A stretch of 18,512 nt of DNA from JBEIHX01 sp040381075 (GCA_040381075.1 JBEIHX010000049.1:1-18512), one strand, 5' to 3'. Shown: positions 6,187-14,931, counted from the stretch's first letter. Notes: a model not told the origin generated them from the sequence alone. Numbers and translations are program-made.

Positions 6187-8226
6187 TCACTCCTCGTCGG
6201 AACGGATCAGCACGTAGGTTCCAGGCGCCTCTCCCAGGACGGGAAGTCCGCCGTCGCCCGGCTTGCGCGCTTTGACCAGCGGGCCAGAGCGCGCCGCCAG
6301 CCAGCCATCCCAGTCCGGCCACCAGGATCCTGGCTGCTCCGTCGCGCCGGCGAACCACTGGTCCAGCGTGTCCCCGAGCGTGTCGTTCGTCCAATGCTGA
6401 TACTTGCGCGCCGCCGGTGCATTGATGACGCCGGCGATATGGCCTGACCCCGCCACCACGAGGCGCACAGGTCCTCCGAAGCGCTTTGCCGAGCGAAACA
6501 CGCTCGCCGCCGGGGCGATGTGGTCGTCCCGGCTGGCCTGCATGTAGACCGGGATCTTCACCCTGGAGAGATCGAGCCGCACCCCGTTGACCTCCAGTTC
6601 GCCGAGCGACAGTGCATTATCGCGGTACATCCGCTTGAGGTAAAACAAGTGCAGCGCGCGCGGCATGCGCGTTTGGTCGGCGTTCCAAAAGAGAAGATCG
6701 AACGCCTTCGGCGTCTCGCCGAGCAGGTAGTTATTGACGATGTAGGACCAGTAGAGATCCGCCGAGCGCAGGCTGTTGAAGGTTTCCGCCATCACCTGCG
6801 CGTCAAGCAGCCCGCCGCCCTCATCGATCAGTTTTTCGATGTAGCGCAGCGATGCGTCGTCGGTGAAGACGAGGAGGTCGCCGGCAAGTTTGAAGTCCGT
6901 CTGCGCGGCGAAGAAGGTCGCCGATGCGATGCGTTCGTCGCCCCGCGCCGCCATGTATGCGAGCGTCGCGCCCAGCAGGGTGCCGCCGATGCAATACCCC
7001 ACCGTATTGACCCGGCGTTCGCCCGTCGCCTTCGCGACCGCGTCGAGCGCAGCGAAGATGCCTTCCTCCATGTAGTCTTCAAACGTTTTTTCAGCCAGAC
7101 GAGCATCCGGATTGACCCACGATACAACGAACACGGTGTTTCCCTGCGCCGTCAGCCATCGGATCATCGAGTTTTCCTCGCGCAGGTCGAGGATGTAATA
7201 CTTGTTGATCCAGGGCGGGAAGATCAGCAGGGGCGTCTTGCGCACTTTGTCTGTGCTGGGTTCGAATTGCAGCAGTTCGATGATCTCGTTGCGGAATACC
7301 ACCTTTCCTGGAGCCGTCGCGACGTTCACGCCGACCTTGAACTTGCTCATATCTGTCTGGCGCAGGGCCAGACGTCCCTTGCCGCGCTCAAGATCTTCCT
7401 TGAGGGCGTCCAGGCCCTTGACGAAGTTTTCCCCGCGCGATGTCAGCGCAGCCCGCATCACGGCTGGATTTGTGAGTGCGAAGTTCGAAGGCGAAAAGGC
7501 GTCGGCGGCCTGGCGCATGAAGAAGAGCGCTTTGCGGCGGGCGCCTTCGTCGGCATCCTTTGCGCTTGAGACGAGCGAGATGAGCCACTCGGTGTTGAAC
7601 AGATACAGTCTGCGCAGCATGTCGTAGGCTGCGTTCTGCGACCACTCGGGATCGGCGAAACGGCGATCGCGCACGGGTTGGCTCTCGCCTGAGCCCCCGC
7701 CGCTGATAAACCGGCGCAGCGACTCATGCCAGATCGACGCATAACCGCGCCAAAGCTCGGTCTGCGCTTCCAGGAGTTTGCCGGGGTCTGCCGCGATATC
7801 GGCCCAGACCTCCGCGAGCGCCGGGCCGACCCCGAACGGATCGGGCGAGGTGTTGAGCGCTGCGTCTACAGGGGACTGCCGGGTGAACGTATCGGCCGCA
7901 ATCTGCTGGGCGCGCAGCGAGGCTTCAAACATGTTGCGGCTCATCGCCTCGTAGTCGGCGAAAGTCCGGGTTTGCAGCAGCTCCATCAGCGAGGGGGCTG
8001 GCCCAGCTGGTTTTGCCTCAGGCCGGGCGCCGGGTTCCGGCGAGCGCTTCGGCCCCGGGCGTTCGGCGCCGGATTGACCGGACTTCGCCGTGGCGGCCTC
8101 GCGCGCCGCCGGGGAGCCCGCCGGCTTCGGCGCGGCGGCCTCCTTGCGCACGGCCTTGCCTGACGGCTTCTGGGCCGCCTTCCGGGCGCTCTTCGGGGGG
8201 GGCTTGTCCGTCTCGTTCGCCGCCAA
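6187..8226 (-). CDS. phaC: Class I poly(3-hydroxyalkanoate) synthase PhaC
   Basis: PhaC polymerises (R)-3-hydroxyacyl-CoA into polyhydroxyalkanoate at the surface of storage granules. The core has the lipase-like box GYCIGG with the nucleophile Cys412, Asp568 in SRDDHIAP and His596 in GSGHIAGVINAP, the three residues known from the Cupriavidus enzyme, plus FPPWINKYYILDL (about 336-348) and the C-terminal GSWWPDWDGWL. At 679 residues it is longer than the usual 590 or so: residues 2-79 form a Lys/Arg/Ala/Pro-rich tail with 16 basic and 7 acidic residues and no predicted fold. The start is a TTG at 8226, six bases after GAGGAG; the first in-frame ATG is residue 81. No phaA, phaB, phasin or phaR gene lies in the window. 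Confidence 0.95.
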   Translation of the reverse strand: MAANETDKPPPKSARKAAQKPSGKAVRKEAAAPKPAGSPAAREAATAKSGQSGAERPGPKRSPEPGARPEAKPAGPAPSLMELLQTRTFADYEAMSRNMFEASLRAQQIAADTFTRQSPVDAALNTSPDPFGVGPALAEVWADIAADPGKLLEAQTELWRGYASIWHESLRRFISGGGSGESQPVRDRRFADPEWSQNAAYDMLRRLYLFNTEWLISLVSSAKDADEGARRKALFFMRQAADAFSPSNFALTNPAVMRAALTSRGENFVKGLDALKEDLERGKGRLALRQTDMSKFKVGVNVATAPGKVVFRNEIIELLQFEPSTDKVRKTPLLIFPPWINKYYILDLREENSMIRWLTAQGNTVFVVSWVNPDARLAEKTFEDYMEEGIFAALDAVAKATGERRVNTVGYCIGGTLLGATLAYMAARGDERIASATFFAAQTDFKLAGDLLVFTDDASLRYIEKLIDEGGGLLDAQVMAETFNSLRSADLYWSYIVNNYLLGETPKAFDLLFWNADQTRMPRALHLFYLKRMYRDNALSLGELEVNGVRLDLSRVKIPVYMQASRDDHIAPAASVFRSAKRFGGPVRLVVAGSGHIAGVINAPAARKYQHWTNDTLGDTLDQWFAGATEQPGSWWPDWDGWLAARSGPLVKARKPGDGGLPVLGEAPGTYVLIRSDEE

Positions 8227-8232
8227 GTCATT

Positions 8233-8238
8233 CTCCTC
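8233..8238 (-). promoter_or_regulatory. Ribosome binding site that decides the phaC start
   Basis: On the minus strand GAGGAG (8238 down to 8233) is followed by AATGAC and then TTG at 8226. The ATG inside that spacer (8231-8229) is one base from the site and in another frame that encodes no PhaC sequence, so the TTG six bases away is the reasonable start. Confidence 0.7.
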
Positions 8239-8246
8239 AATCTACC

Positions 8247-8291
8247 CTGGCTCAACCTGTTCTGGCTCAACCTGTCCTGGCTCAACCTGTC
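8247..8291. repeat. 15-bp tandem repeat, three copies, in the phaC leader
   Basis: Units 8247-8261, 8262-8276 and 8277-8291 read ctggctcaacctgt followed by t or c; two are identical and one differs at the last base. They lie about 10-55 bp upstream of the phaC ribosome binding site. Confidence 0.9.
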
Positions 8292-8383
8292 CTGGGTCTC
8301 AGTTTTCCCTGCCCCGCCTCGCTCCGCCTCACACCGTGCGGCGATGCCGGGCGAGGACCGCCCCTGCGGCTGCGCCTCGCCGG

Positions 8384-8431
8384 TCACGCTGCGCCCACGT
8401 CACGCTGCGCCTACCTCACGCTGCGCCCACG
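8384..8431. repeat. 16-bp tandem repeat, three copies
   Basis: Units 8384-8399, 8400-8415 and 8416-8431 follow tcacgctgcgcccacg; the first and third are identical and the middle one differs at two positions. They lie about 160-205 bp upstream of the phaC start. Confidence 0.88.
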
Positions 8432-8620
8432 ACTGCGCGCCGGCATGGAGCGGGCGCTTCACTGCCGGCGCTTGCGTTGCGGCAGGCGTCGCGCAGACTG
8501 TCGCTGGAAACGGCGCCCACTGTACCTTGGCGCAGGGCCGTCGTCAGCGCCCCGGACGGTGAACGCCCGCAGTCCTGAGCCTGCCGCCGCCACTTGGTCC
8601 GCGCCAAACCGCAGGCCTGC

Positions 8621-8646
8621 CGCCAACGCCCACCGCCAACGCCCAC
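8621..8646. repeat. 13-bp tandem repeat, two exact copies
   Basis: The unit cgccaacgcccac occurs at 8621-8633 and 8634-8646, followed by a partial third copy (cgcccatgcc). No gene is recognised around it. Confidence 0.75.
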
Positions 8647-9135
8647 CGCCCATGCCTGCTGCGTCCTGACCGCGAGGCGCTACAAGGCCTTCGATGTCCC
8701 ACATGCGCAGGCGCCAACACCCATAGCCGGAACGCGCAGCGCCATTGCCCGACGACCGCCAGCAGCGCACCGCCTAACATGCTCCACTGCGATTCGACAC
8801 CCGCCCTGGTGGAGCCGCTGCACCTCCCGCTGGGCGCCCGACCGGGACGCGACCGCGCCAACCTTCTCATGCCAGGCTTGCATTGCGCCCGTTGCCTGCG
8901 GCCTCGTCCCTGCGCGCCTCGCCCTGATCTGTGTTTTCCAAAGGTGCTTTGGCCCGAGGCGCCTTGGGCTTGGGTGGCCCAGACGCCAAAGCCAGGAAGC
9001 CGGTCAGGATCCTTTGCAGCAAGGCCCCGAGCAGTGTCGCGCGCAGATCAAGCGCGCCTTGAGCAAAACCCCAAATGGTGACACACCGGGGCGGCGCGTA
9101 TACGTCTGTGGTTAACGGTAGGTTTGGGACAGGTC

Positions 9136-9516
9136 ATGACAGCCAAAGGGTCGCTTCGCCCAGTCGCCAGGGTCGGGTTCGTCGGATTGGCGCTTGCGGC
9201 CTCGGCCTGTGCAAGCGCACCGGCGGTCGGCGCAGTGGCTGAGGCCCCCCAATGGTTCAAGGACGCGACGGCCGAGGTGGCGGGTGAGGCTTACCCGAAG
9301 CTGTGCGATGTGCGCCGACCGGTGCGCTCCAAAAAGACGGCGGCTGAATGGGCGGCCATTCAGGCCGAGTTGAAGACGGCTGCTGCGGAAGTCGAGGCTG
9401 CGCAGGCCGATGGGGCCCGCGAAGACCCGCTCGCCTGGGCCGCGCGTGAGCGGAGCCTGGTCGAACCGCCGTCCGGCGCGCATTCCGCGCCGACATCACC
9501 GCCTGTTGATCGCTGA
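9136..9516 (+). CDS. Small putative lipoprotein of unknown function
   Basis: A 126-residue protein with an N-terminal hydrophobic stretch (VGFVGLALAASAC). Cys24 within ASACAS is a plausible lipidation site, although the -3 residue is Ala rather than the preferred Leu. The rest contains a short conserved-looking segment (GEAYPKLCDVRRPVRSKKTA, about 50-69), then an Ala/Glu-rich helix and a Pro/Ser-rich tail. I do not recognise the family. The ATG at 9136 is chosen over a TTG at 9124, but neither has a strong ribosome binding site. The aminotransferase start lies 4 bp after its stop codon, so it is probably the first gene of the alaC-hom-glpX-recJ transcript. Confidence 0.72.
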   Translation: MTAKGSLRPVARVGFVGLALAASACASAPAVGAVAEAPQWFKDATAEVAGEAYPKLCDVRRPVRSKKTAAEWAAIQAELKTAAAEVEAAQADGAREDPLAWAARERSLVEPPSGAHSAPTSPPVDR

Positions 9517-9520
9517 ACCG

Positions 9521-10804
9521 ATGTCCCAGGATTTCCACAAGATCCGGCGCCTGCCGCCCTACGTGTTCGAAGAGGTGAACAAACTGAAGGCGCGCCTGCG
9601 CGCCCGTGGGGTGGACATCATCGACTTCGGCATGGGCAATCCGGATCTGCCGGTGCCCAGGCACATCGTCGACAAACTCGTAGAAACCGCCCAGAAACCG
9701 CGCACCAATCGGTATTCGGCCTCGCGCGGCATCCCGGGCCTGCGCCGGGCGATGGCCGGCTATTACGAGCGGCGGTTCGGCGTGAGCCTGAACCCCGACA
9801 CCGAAATCGTCGCCACGCTCGGTTCCAAAGAGGGCTTCGCCAACCTTGCGCAGGCGATCACTGCGCCTGGCGATGTCGTGATCGCGCCCAACCCCTCCTA
9901 TCCGATCCATGCCTTTGGGTTCATCATGGCGGGCGGGGTGATCCGTCACATCGAGGCGCACAGCCCCGAGCAATACCTCTCCGGCATCAGTCGTGCGGTG
10001 CGCCATTCCGTGCCGCCGCCGATCGCCATGATCCTGTGCTATCCGGCCAATCCGACGGCCCAGGTGGTCGGACTCGATTTCTACAGGGACGCAGTGGCCC
10101 TGGCGCGCAAGCACGACATGTTCGTGCTGTCCGACATGGCCTATTCAGAGATTTACTTCGACGATAACAATCCCCCGCCGTCGGTGCTGCAGGCGCCGGG
10201 CGCCAAGGACGTTGCGATTGAGGTCAATACGCTGTCCAAAACCTATTCCATGGCCGGTTTCAGGGTTGGCTTCGCGTTGGGCAACGCCCGCCTGATCGCC
10301 GCCTTGGCGCGGGTGAAGTCCTATCTCGATTACGGCGCCTATACCCCGATACAGGTCGCCGCTGCGGCTGCGCTCAACGGGCCCCAGGACTGCGTCGCCG
10401 AGATGCGTCAGACTTACAGGTCGCGCCGTGACGTGCTTGTCGAAAGCTTCGCGAAAGCCGGCTGGGACGTGCCCAATCCATCCGCCTCAATGTTCGCCTG
10501 GGCTCCGATCCCCGAGGGTTTCCGTCATTTGGGATCGGTGGAGTTCGCCAAACGGCTCATGGAGGGCGCTGAGATCGCCGTCGCGCCGGGAGCCGGGTTT
10601 GGCGAATATGGCGACGGTTTCGTGCGTCTCGCCTTCGTTGAGAACGAGAACCGCATCCGTCAGGCGGCGCGCAATCTGAAGCGGTTCCTGCAGTCGAACG
10701 CCGCCCCTGCAGACGCCGCCCCAGCCGACCCCAGCCTTTCAGAGGGGGGCGATCAGGTCGGGGGGCTCGGTCGCCAGCCAGGCCGTGGGCAGGCGGCGGA
10801 GTGA
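9521..10804 (+). CDS. alaC: PLP-dependent class I/II aminotransferase, AlaC-like
   Basis: A fold-type I aminotransferase that most resembles E. coli AlaC, which makes alanine from pyruvate and glutamate; relatives are often annotated as LL-diaminopimelate aminotransferase. Shared landmarks are RRLPPYVF near the start, DIIDFGMGNPDLP (32-44), YSASRGIPGLRRA (65-77), PNPSYPIH (123-130), YPANPTAQ with Asn177, SDMAY with Asp205 and Tyr208, and TLSKTYSMAGFRVGF with the PLP lysine Lys240. Residues after about 391 form a 35-residue Ala/Pro/Gly tail that AlaC does not need; its codons overlap the next gene. The ATG at 9521 has only a weak ribosome binding site, so coupling to the lipoprotein gene 4 bp upstream is likely. 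Its stop overlaps the hom start in GTGA. Confidence 0.9.
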   Translation: MSQDFHKIRRLPPYVFEEVNKLKARLRARGVDIIDFGMGNPDLPVPRHIVDKLVETAQKPRTNRYSASRGIPGLRRAMAGYYERRFGVSLNPDTEIVATLGSKEGFANLAQAITAPGDVVIAPNPSYPIHAFGFIMAGGVIRHIEAHSPEQYLSGISRAVRHSVPPPIAMILCYPANPTAQVVGLDFYRDAVALARKHDMFVLSDMAYSEIYFDDNNPPPSVLQAPGAKDVAIEVNTLSKTYSMAGFRVGFALGNARLIAALARVKSYLDYGAYTPIQVAAAAALNGPQDCVAEMRQTYRSRRDVLVESFAKAGWDVPNPSASMFAWAPIPEGFRHLGSVEFAKRLMEGAEIAVAPGAGFGEYGDGFVRLAFVENENRIRQAARNLKRFLQSNAAPADAAPADPSLSEGGDQVGGLGRQPGRGQAAE

Positions 10805-12093
10805 GCGCCCGCGCCAAACCTCTGCGTCTGGGCGTCGCCGGGCTCGGCTGCGTCGGGGCCGAACTGGTGCGCATGGTGACTGCCGATCGCGCGAACGCTT
10901 TCGCTGGCAAGGCCCGTGTCGTCGCCGTCTCGGCGCGCAATCGCAAACGCAATCCCCCGCTCGATCTGTCCGGTTTCCTCTGGTTCGACGATCCCGTCGA
11001 GCTGGCCGCCAGCGATGACATCGATGTGCTCGTTGAGTTGATCGGCGGCGCCGATGGGCCGGCCAAACGCGCCGTTGAGGTGGCGATCGCAAACGGCAAG
11101 CCTGTTGTGACAGCGAACAAGGCGCTCCTAGCTGAGCACGGCGCGGCGCTCGCTGCGTTGGCCGAGCAGCGCGGCGTGCACATCGGATATGAGGCCGCTG
11201 TGGCTGGCGGCATTCCAATCATCAAGGCGCTGCGCGAAGGCATGCGCGGCGACGAAATCGAAAGCGTGCACGGCATCCTCAACGGCACATGCAACTATAT
11301 CCTGACGGAAATGGAGCGCACGGGTCGCGGCTTCGCCGAGGTGCTCACAGACGCCCAGCGCCTCGGCTATGCTGAAGCCGATCCGACATTCGACGTCGGC
11401 GGCGTGGACGCTGGCCATAAGGTTGCGCTGCTCGCCGCCCTGGCGTTCCGGCTGGCGCCAGCTTTCGATGCGGTGTCGGTTGAAGGCATCGAACAGATAG
11501 AGCCTCTGGATATCCAGTACGCTGCTGAACTGGGCTATCGCATCAAGCTCGTTGGTTCGGCCCGACTTGAGAACGGTGTCCTCGACCAACGCGTCCGGCC
11601 TACCTTGTGCCCGCTCTCACACCCTCTTGCCGGCGTAGGCGGACCGATCAATGCCGTTGTTGTCGATGGACGCAATCGCGGACGACTGACATTCATCGGG
11701 GCTGGAGCGGGCGGTGCTGCGACTGCTGCATCGGTCGCCTCGGACATTCTTGATCTTGCAGCAGGCGGGCGACGGCATGTGTTTGCCGGCGATCTCGCTT
11801 GCGCTCAGGCGCCCGTCGGTCGGGTCGACCCGGTCGGCGCGTTCTACCTGCGGGTCCGCCTGAAAGACCGCACTGGCGCGATCGCAGCCCTCGCGGCCAC
11901 CCTGGCGCGCCACGGCGTGTCGATCGACAGTCTCGTGCAGAAGCCTGTCTCCGATGCCTCCGGAGCGCCGGTGGTGCTGACGACCCACCCGGTTCCTGAC
12001 AGCGTGGTGCGCGCCGCAGCCGCCGACCTGTCTGATAATGAAATGGTCGTCGACGGACCATGTGTCATGTGGATCGAAGACGATCCGGATTGA
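10801..12093 (+). CDS. hom: Homoserine dehydrogenase
   Basis: The enzyme reduces aspartate semialdehyde to homoserine with NAD(P)H, the branch point towards threonine, methionine and isoleucine. The 430-residue protein has the nucleotide-binding GVAGLGCVGAELV (11-23), VVTANKALLAEHG (102-114), the catalytic-domain signature GILNGTCNYILTEM (158-171) and YAEADPTFDVGGVDAGHK (190-207) with the catalytic Lys207. A C-terminal ACT domain (about 349-427, starting FYLRVRLKDRTGAIAALAAT) suggests allosteric feedback, by threonine in related enzymes. The start is a GTG whose last two bases and the following A form the aminotransferase stop, a 4-bp overlap that points to translational coupling. No thrB or thrC is in the window. 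Confidence 0.97.
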   Translation: MSARAKPLRLGVAGLGCVGAELVRMVTADRANAFAGKARVVAVSARNRKRNPPLDLSGFLWFDDPVELAASDDIDVLVELIGGADGPAKRAVEVAIANGKPVVTANKALLAEHGAALAALAEQRGVHIGYEAAVAGGIPIIKALREGMRGDEIESVHGILNGTCNYILTEMERTGRGFAEVLTDAQRLGYAEADPTFDVGGVDAGHKVALLAALAFRLAPAFDAVSVEGIEQIEPLDIQYAAELGYRIKLVGSARLENGVLDQRVRPTLCPLSHPLAGVGGPINAVVVDGRNRGRLTFIGAGAGGAATAASVASDILDLAAGGRRHVFAGDLACAQAPVGRVDPVGAFYLRVRLKDRTGAIAALAATLARHGVSIDSLVQKPVSDASGAPVVLTTHPVPDSVVRAAAADLSDNEMVVDGPCVMWIEDDPD

Positions 12094-12116
12094 TGTTACT
12101 GACAAGAGAGACTGCG

Positions 12117-13079
12117 ATGATGACATTTGAGGGCCACAGCGACACCCTGTCCGCCGGCTTCACCTATGTAACTGAAATGGCCGCGATCGCAGCGTCAAAA
12201 CTCGCCGGGCGCGGGGATGAAAAGGCCGCCGACCAGGTTGCTGTGGATGCGATGCGCACCGCGCTCAACAGTCTCGACATTGACGGCGAGATTGTCATCG
12301 GCGAGGGGGAGCGCGACGAGGCGCCGATGCTCTACATCGGAGAAAAGGTAGGTCGGGGCGGCGGACCGAAGGTGGCGATCGCACTCGATCCCCTCGAAGG
12401 CACGACACTCACCGCCAAGGCCATGGCCAATGCACTCGCCGTCGTCGCAGTGGCGCCAGCGGGCGGGCTATTGAACGCTCCCGACACCTACATGGACAAA
12501 CTCGCGATCGGCCCCGGCTATGCTCCGGGACTGGTCGACATCGACGCCAAACCGTCGGCCAACGTGGCCGCTCTCGCCGCGGCGAAGGGGGTCGACGTCT
12601 CGCAGATCACGGCCTGCGTGCTCGATCGCCCGCGCCACAAGGAGATCATCGATGATCTGCGTCGGGTGGGCGCGCGGGTGCTGCTCATTTCTGATGGTGA
12701 TGTAGCGGGCGTCATCAACACCGCCGATCCAACCACCGGGGTCGACATATATCTTGGCCGCGGAGGTGCGCCGGAAGGGGTGCTGGCGGCAGCAGCGCTC
12801 AAATGCGTGGGCGGACAGTTTCAGGGGCGTCTCGTCTTCGCCAGCGATGATGAGCGCGCGCGCGCGCGCCGCCTCGGGATCGCTGATCTGGACCGCCGGT
12901 ATGAGCTTCAGGACCTCGTTCCCGAGCACGCCATTTTCGCAGCGACCGGGGTCACCAATGGCAGCCTGCTCTCGGGCGTGAAAGTCCAGGCGGGATATGT
13001 CACCACGGAAACTCTGGTGATGAACTCTGCTGACCGCACCGTGCGGCGGATCCAGACCCGCCGGCCCCTGGCGGGTTGA
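12117..13079 (+). CDS. glpX: Class II fructose-1,6-bisphosphatase
   Basis: GlpX removes the 1-phosphate from fructose 1,6-bisphosphate in gluconeogenesis, using divalent metal. The 320-residue product is close to the E. coli length (336). It shows IDGEIVIGEGERDEAPML (about 55-72), the metal-binding DPLEGT (91-96), KLAIGPGY (128-135) and GGAPEGVLAAAALK (216-229) with a conserved Glu220. I chose the ATG at 12117 because GAGAG lies just upstream; an ATG at 12093, overlapping the hom stop as TGATG, would add eight residues and would imply coupling. The gene lies 23 bp after hom and 3 bp before recJ. No other Calvin-cycle or glycerol genes are nearby, so a gluconeogenic role is the simplest reading. 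Confidence 0.95.
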   Translation: MMTFEGHSDTLSAGFTYVTEMAAIAASKLAGRGDEKAADQVAVDAMRTALNSLDIDGEIVIGEGERDEAPMLYIGEKVGRGGGPKVAIALDPLEGTTLTAKAMANALAVVAVAPAGGLLNAPDTYMDKLAIGPGYAPGLVDIDAKPSANVAALAAAKGVDVSQITACVLDRPRHKEIIDDLRRVGARVLLISDGDVAGVINTADPTTGVDIYLGRGGAPEGVLAAAALKCVGGQFQGRLVFASDDERARARRLGIADLDRRYELQDLVPEHAIFAATGVTNGSLLSGVKVQAGYVTTETLVMNSADRTVRRIQTRRPLAG

Positions 13080-13082
13080 TGA

Positions 13083-14894
13083 ATGGGCGCGTCGACGCAG
13101 GTGCGCGGAGCGTTTCTCGGAATTGCGGAAAGCCTGACAGGCCGGCGATGGATTGAGCGCGACTTCGATGCGCGCCTTGCAGGCGCCCACGCGCGCTCTT
13201 TGGGGCTTCCCGATCTGGTGGCGCGCATGCTCGCACAGCGCGGGGTGCCGGTTGAGGAGGGCGCCCGGCACCTGAAGCCCCGCCTGAAGGATGCGCTGCC
13301 GGACCCCTTTGTGCTGCGTGACATGGAAAAAGCCGTCCAGGCCATCGCCGACGCCATCGATGCTGGCGACGGGGCGTGCGTGTTCGCTGACTATGACGTG
13401 GACGGCGCGACGGCGGCTGCGCAGCTCATCCGGTATTTCCGAGCCCTCGGGCGTACTTTGGATCTCTATGTCCCTGACCGGATGCGCGAGGGTTATGGAC
13501 CAAGTCCCGAGGCGTTCCGCACCATTCATGGTCGCGGCGTCAAGGTCGTCATCACCGTTGACTGCGGCGCTACGGCGCGGGCCGCGCTTGAGGAAGCGAG
13601 CCGCATCGGCCTGTCGGTGGTGGTCATCGATCATCACCTGATGGGCGACGACACGCCGCCCGCGACCGCGCTTGTCAACCCGAACCGGCCCGACTGCAAC
13701 TCCGGGCTTGGCTATCTCACTGGCGCCGGGGTCGCCTTCGTGCTGATGGTGGCGCTGAACCGCGAAGGACGCCAGCGTGGCTGGTTCGCCCAGCGGACTG
13801 AGCCGGATCTGATGTCCATGCTTGACCTCGCCGCGCTTGGCACCCTGTGCGATGTCGGTCCTTTGGTCGGCCTTAACAGGGCGATCGCCGCACAGGGGCT
13901 GCGCGTCCTCGCGCGCCTGGAGAAGCCAGGCCTCGCTGCGCTGGCGGCGTCGGCGCGGGCGCGGACGCCGAAGACAGTTTATGACGCCACCTTTGTTATC
14001 GGACCAAGGCTGAACGCCGGCGGACGGATCGGCGATTCGACACTGGCCACCCGTCTGCTGATCTGTGACGAACCAGCTCAGTGTGCAGATCTCGCCGCGG
14101 CTCTCGAAGCCCTGAATGCGGAACGGCGCGCCATCGAACAGGCGGCGGCTGACGAAGCGGAACGCCAGATCGAGGCCGGTCATGCTGGATCCCTTGACGA
14201 TCCCGCGATCGTGGTTGCTGGCGATTGGGCGCCGGGCGTGGTTGGCATCGTGGCGGGTCGGCTCAAGGAACGCCGCCTCAAACCTGCGATCGTCATCGGC
14301 TGGGCCGGTGTCGAGGAGGGGTGGGCCAAGGGATCCGGGCGCTCGGTCGCGGGGGTGAATCTGGGCGCAGCGGTTGGACGTGCCGCCAGGGAGGGTCTGC
14401 TTGCGGCCGGCGGCGGCCATGCCATGGCCGCCGGCCTGACCATTGCGCGTGACCGCATCGACCGCTTCCGCGCATATCTCTGCCAGGCCATCGAAGCGGA
14501 AATGGCGCTGGCCCATGAGGCGCGGGAGCTGGCCGTCGACGGCGTCGTCGGTCTTGCGGGCGTGACGCCCGAGCTGGTCGAAGCAATCGAGCAGGCTGGT
14601 CCGTTCGGCCCCGGCGCCCCTGAGCCAGTCTTCGTCGCTCCTGATGTGCGCGTCGCCTTCGCCGCAAAAGCCGGCGAAGCCCATGTTCGCGTTCAGCTCG
14701 AGGATGTGGATGGCCGCCGGATCAAGGCTGTGGCGTTTCGCGCCGTCGGAACACCAATGGGCGACGCCCTGCTGCAGCGGTCCGGTCGTCGTTTCCATGT
14801 GGCCGGGCGTCTCAAGGTCGATGACTGGTCCGGCGGCAGGTCCGCGGAACTGCATGTCGTCGACGCCGCTTTCGCCGATGTCGCGCAGGTGTGA
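13083..14894 (+). CDS. recJ: Single-stranded-DNA-specific exonuclease RecJ
   Basis: RecJ degrades single-stranded DNA 5' to 3' in recombinational and mismatch repair. At 603 residues it has the usual length and the full DHH/DHHA1 set: FADYDVDGATAAA (101-113), ITVDCGA (157-163), VIDHHLMGDD (181-190), LGTLCDVGPL (252-261), IGPRLNAGGRIGD (306-318), the substrate-binding GSGRSVAGVNL (417-427) and GGGHAMAAG (443-451). The C-terminal 140 or so residues correspond to the OB-fold. The metal-binding Asp and His residues appear intact. It starts 3 bp after the glpX stop with no strong ribosome binding site of its own, so it probably depends on coupling, and it ends the operon. Confidence 0.96.
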   Translation: MGASTQVRGAFLGIAESLTGRRWIERDFDARLAGAHARSLGLPDLVARMLAQRGVPVEEGARHLKPRLKDALPDPFVLRDMEKAVQAIADAIDAGDGACVFADYDVDGATAAAQLIRYFRALGRTLDLYVPDRMREGYGPSPEAFRTIHGRGVKVVITVDCGATARAALEEASRIGLSVVVIDHHLMGDDTPPATALVNPNRPDCNSGLGYLTGAGVAFVLMVALNREGRQRGWFAQRTEPDLMSMLDLAALGTLCDVGPLVGLNRAIAAQGLRVLARLEKPGLAALAASARARTPKTVYDATFVIGPRLNAGGRIGDSTLATRLLICDEPAQCADLAAALEALNAERRAIEQAAADEAERQIEAGHAGSLDDPAIVVAGDWAPGVVGIVAGRLKERRLKPAIVIGWAGVEEGWAKGSGRSVAGVNLGAAVGRAAREGLLAAGGGHAMAAGLTIARDRIDRFRAYLCQAIEAEMALAHEARELAVDGVVGLAGVTPELVEAIEQAGPFGPGAPEPVFVAPDVRVAFAAKAGEAHVRVQLEDVDGRRIKAVAFRAVGTPMGDALLQRSGRRFHVAGRLKVDDWSGGRSAELHVVDAAFADVAQV

Positions 14895-14931
14895 CGCGAC
14901 GGATCCAGACACGTGTAGAATACCGCGCATA

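Larger units (their letters stand above)
8227..9135. other. Long divergent intergenic region between phaC and the lipoprotein-alaC operon
   Basis: About 0.9 kb of GC-rich DNA with no recognisable gene. It contains three short tandem arrays (8247-8291, 8384-8431, 8621-8646) and must contain promoters for phaC (minus) and the 9136 operon (plus), though I cannot place either with confidence. Open frames here look like compositional frames: rich in Arg, Ala and Pro with no domain I recognise. An 8-bp palindrome, cgtatacg, sits at 9097-9104 just ahead of the operon. Confidence 0.6.
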
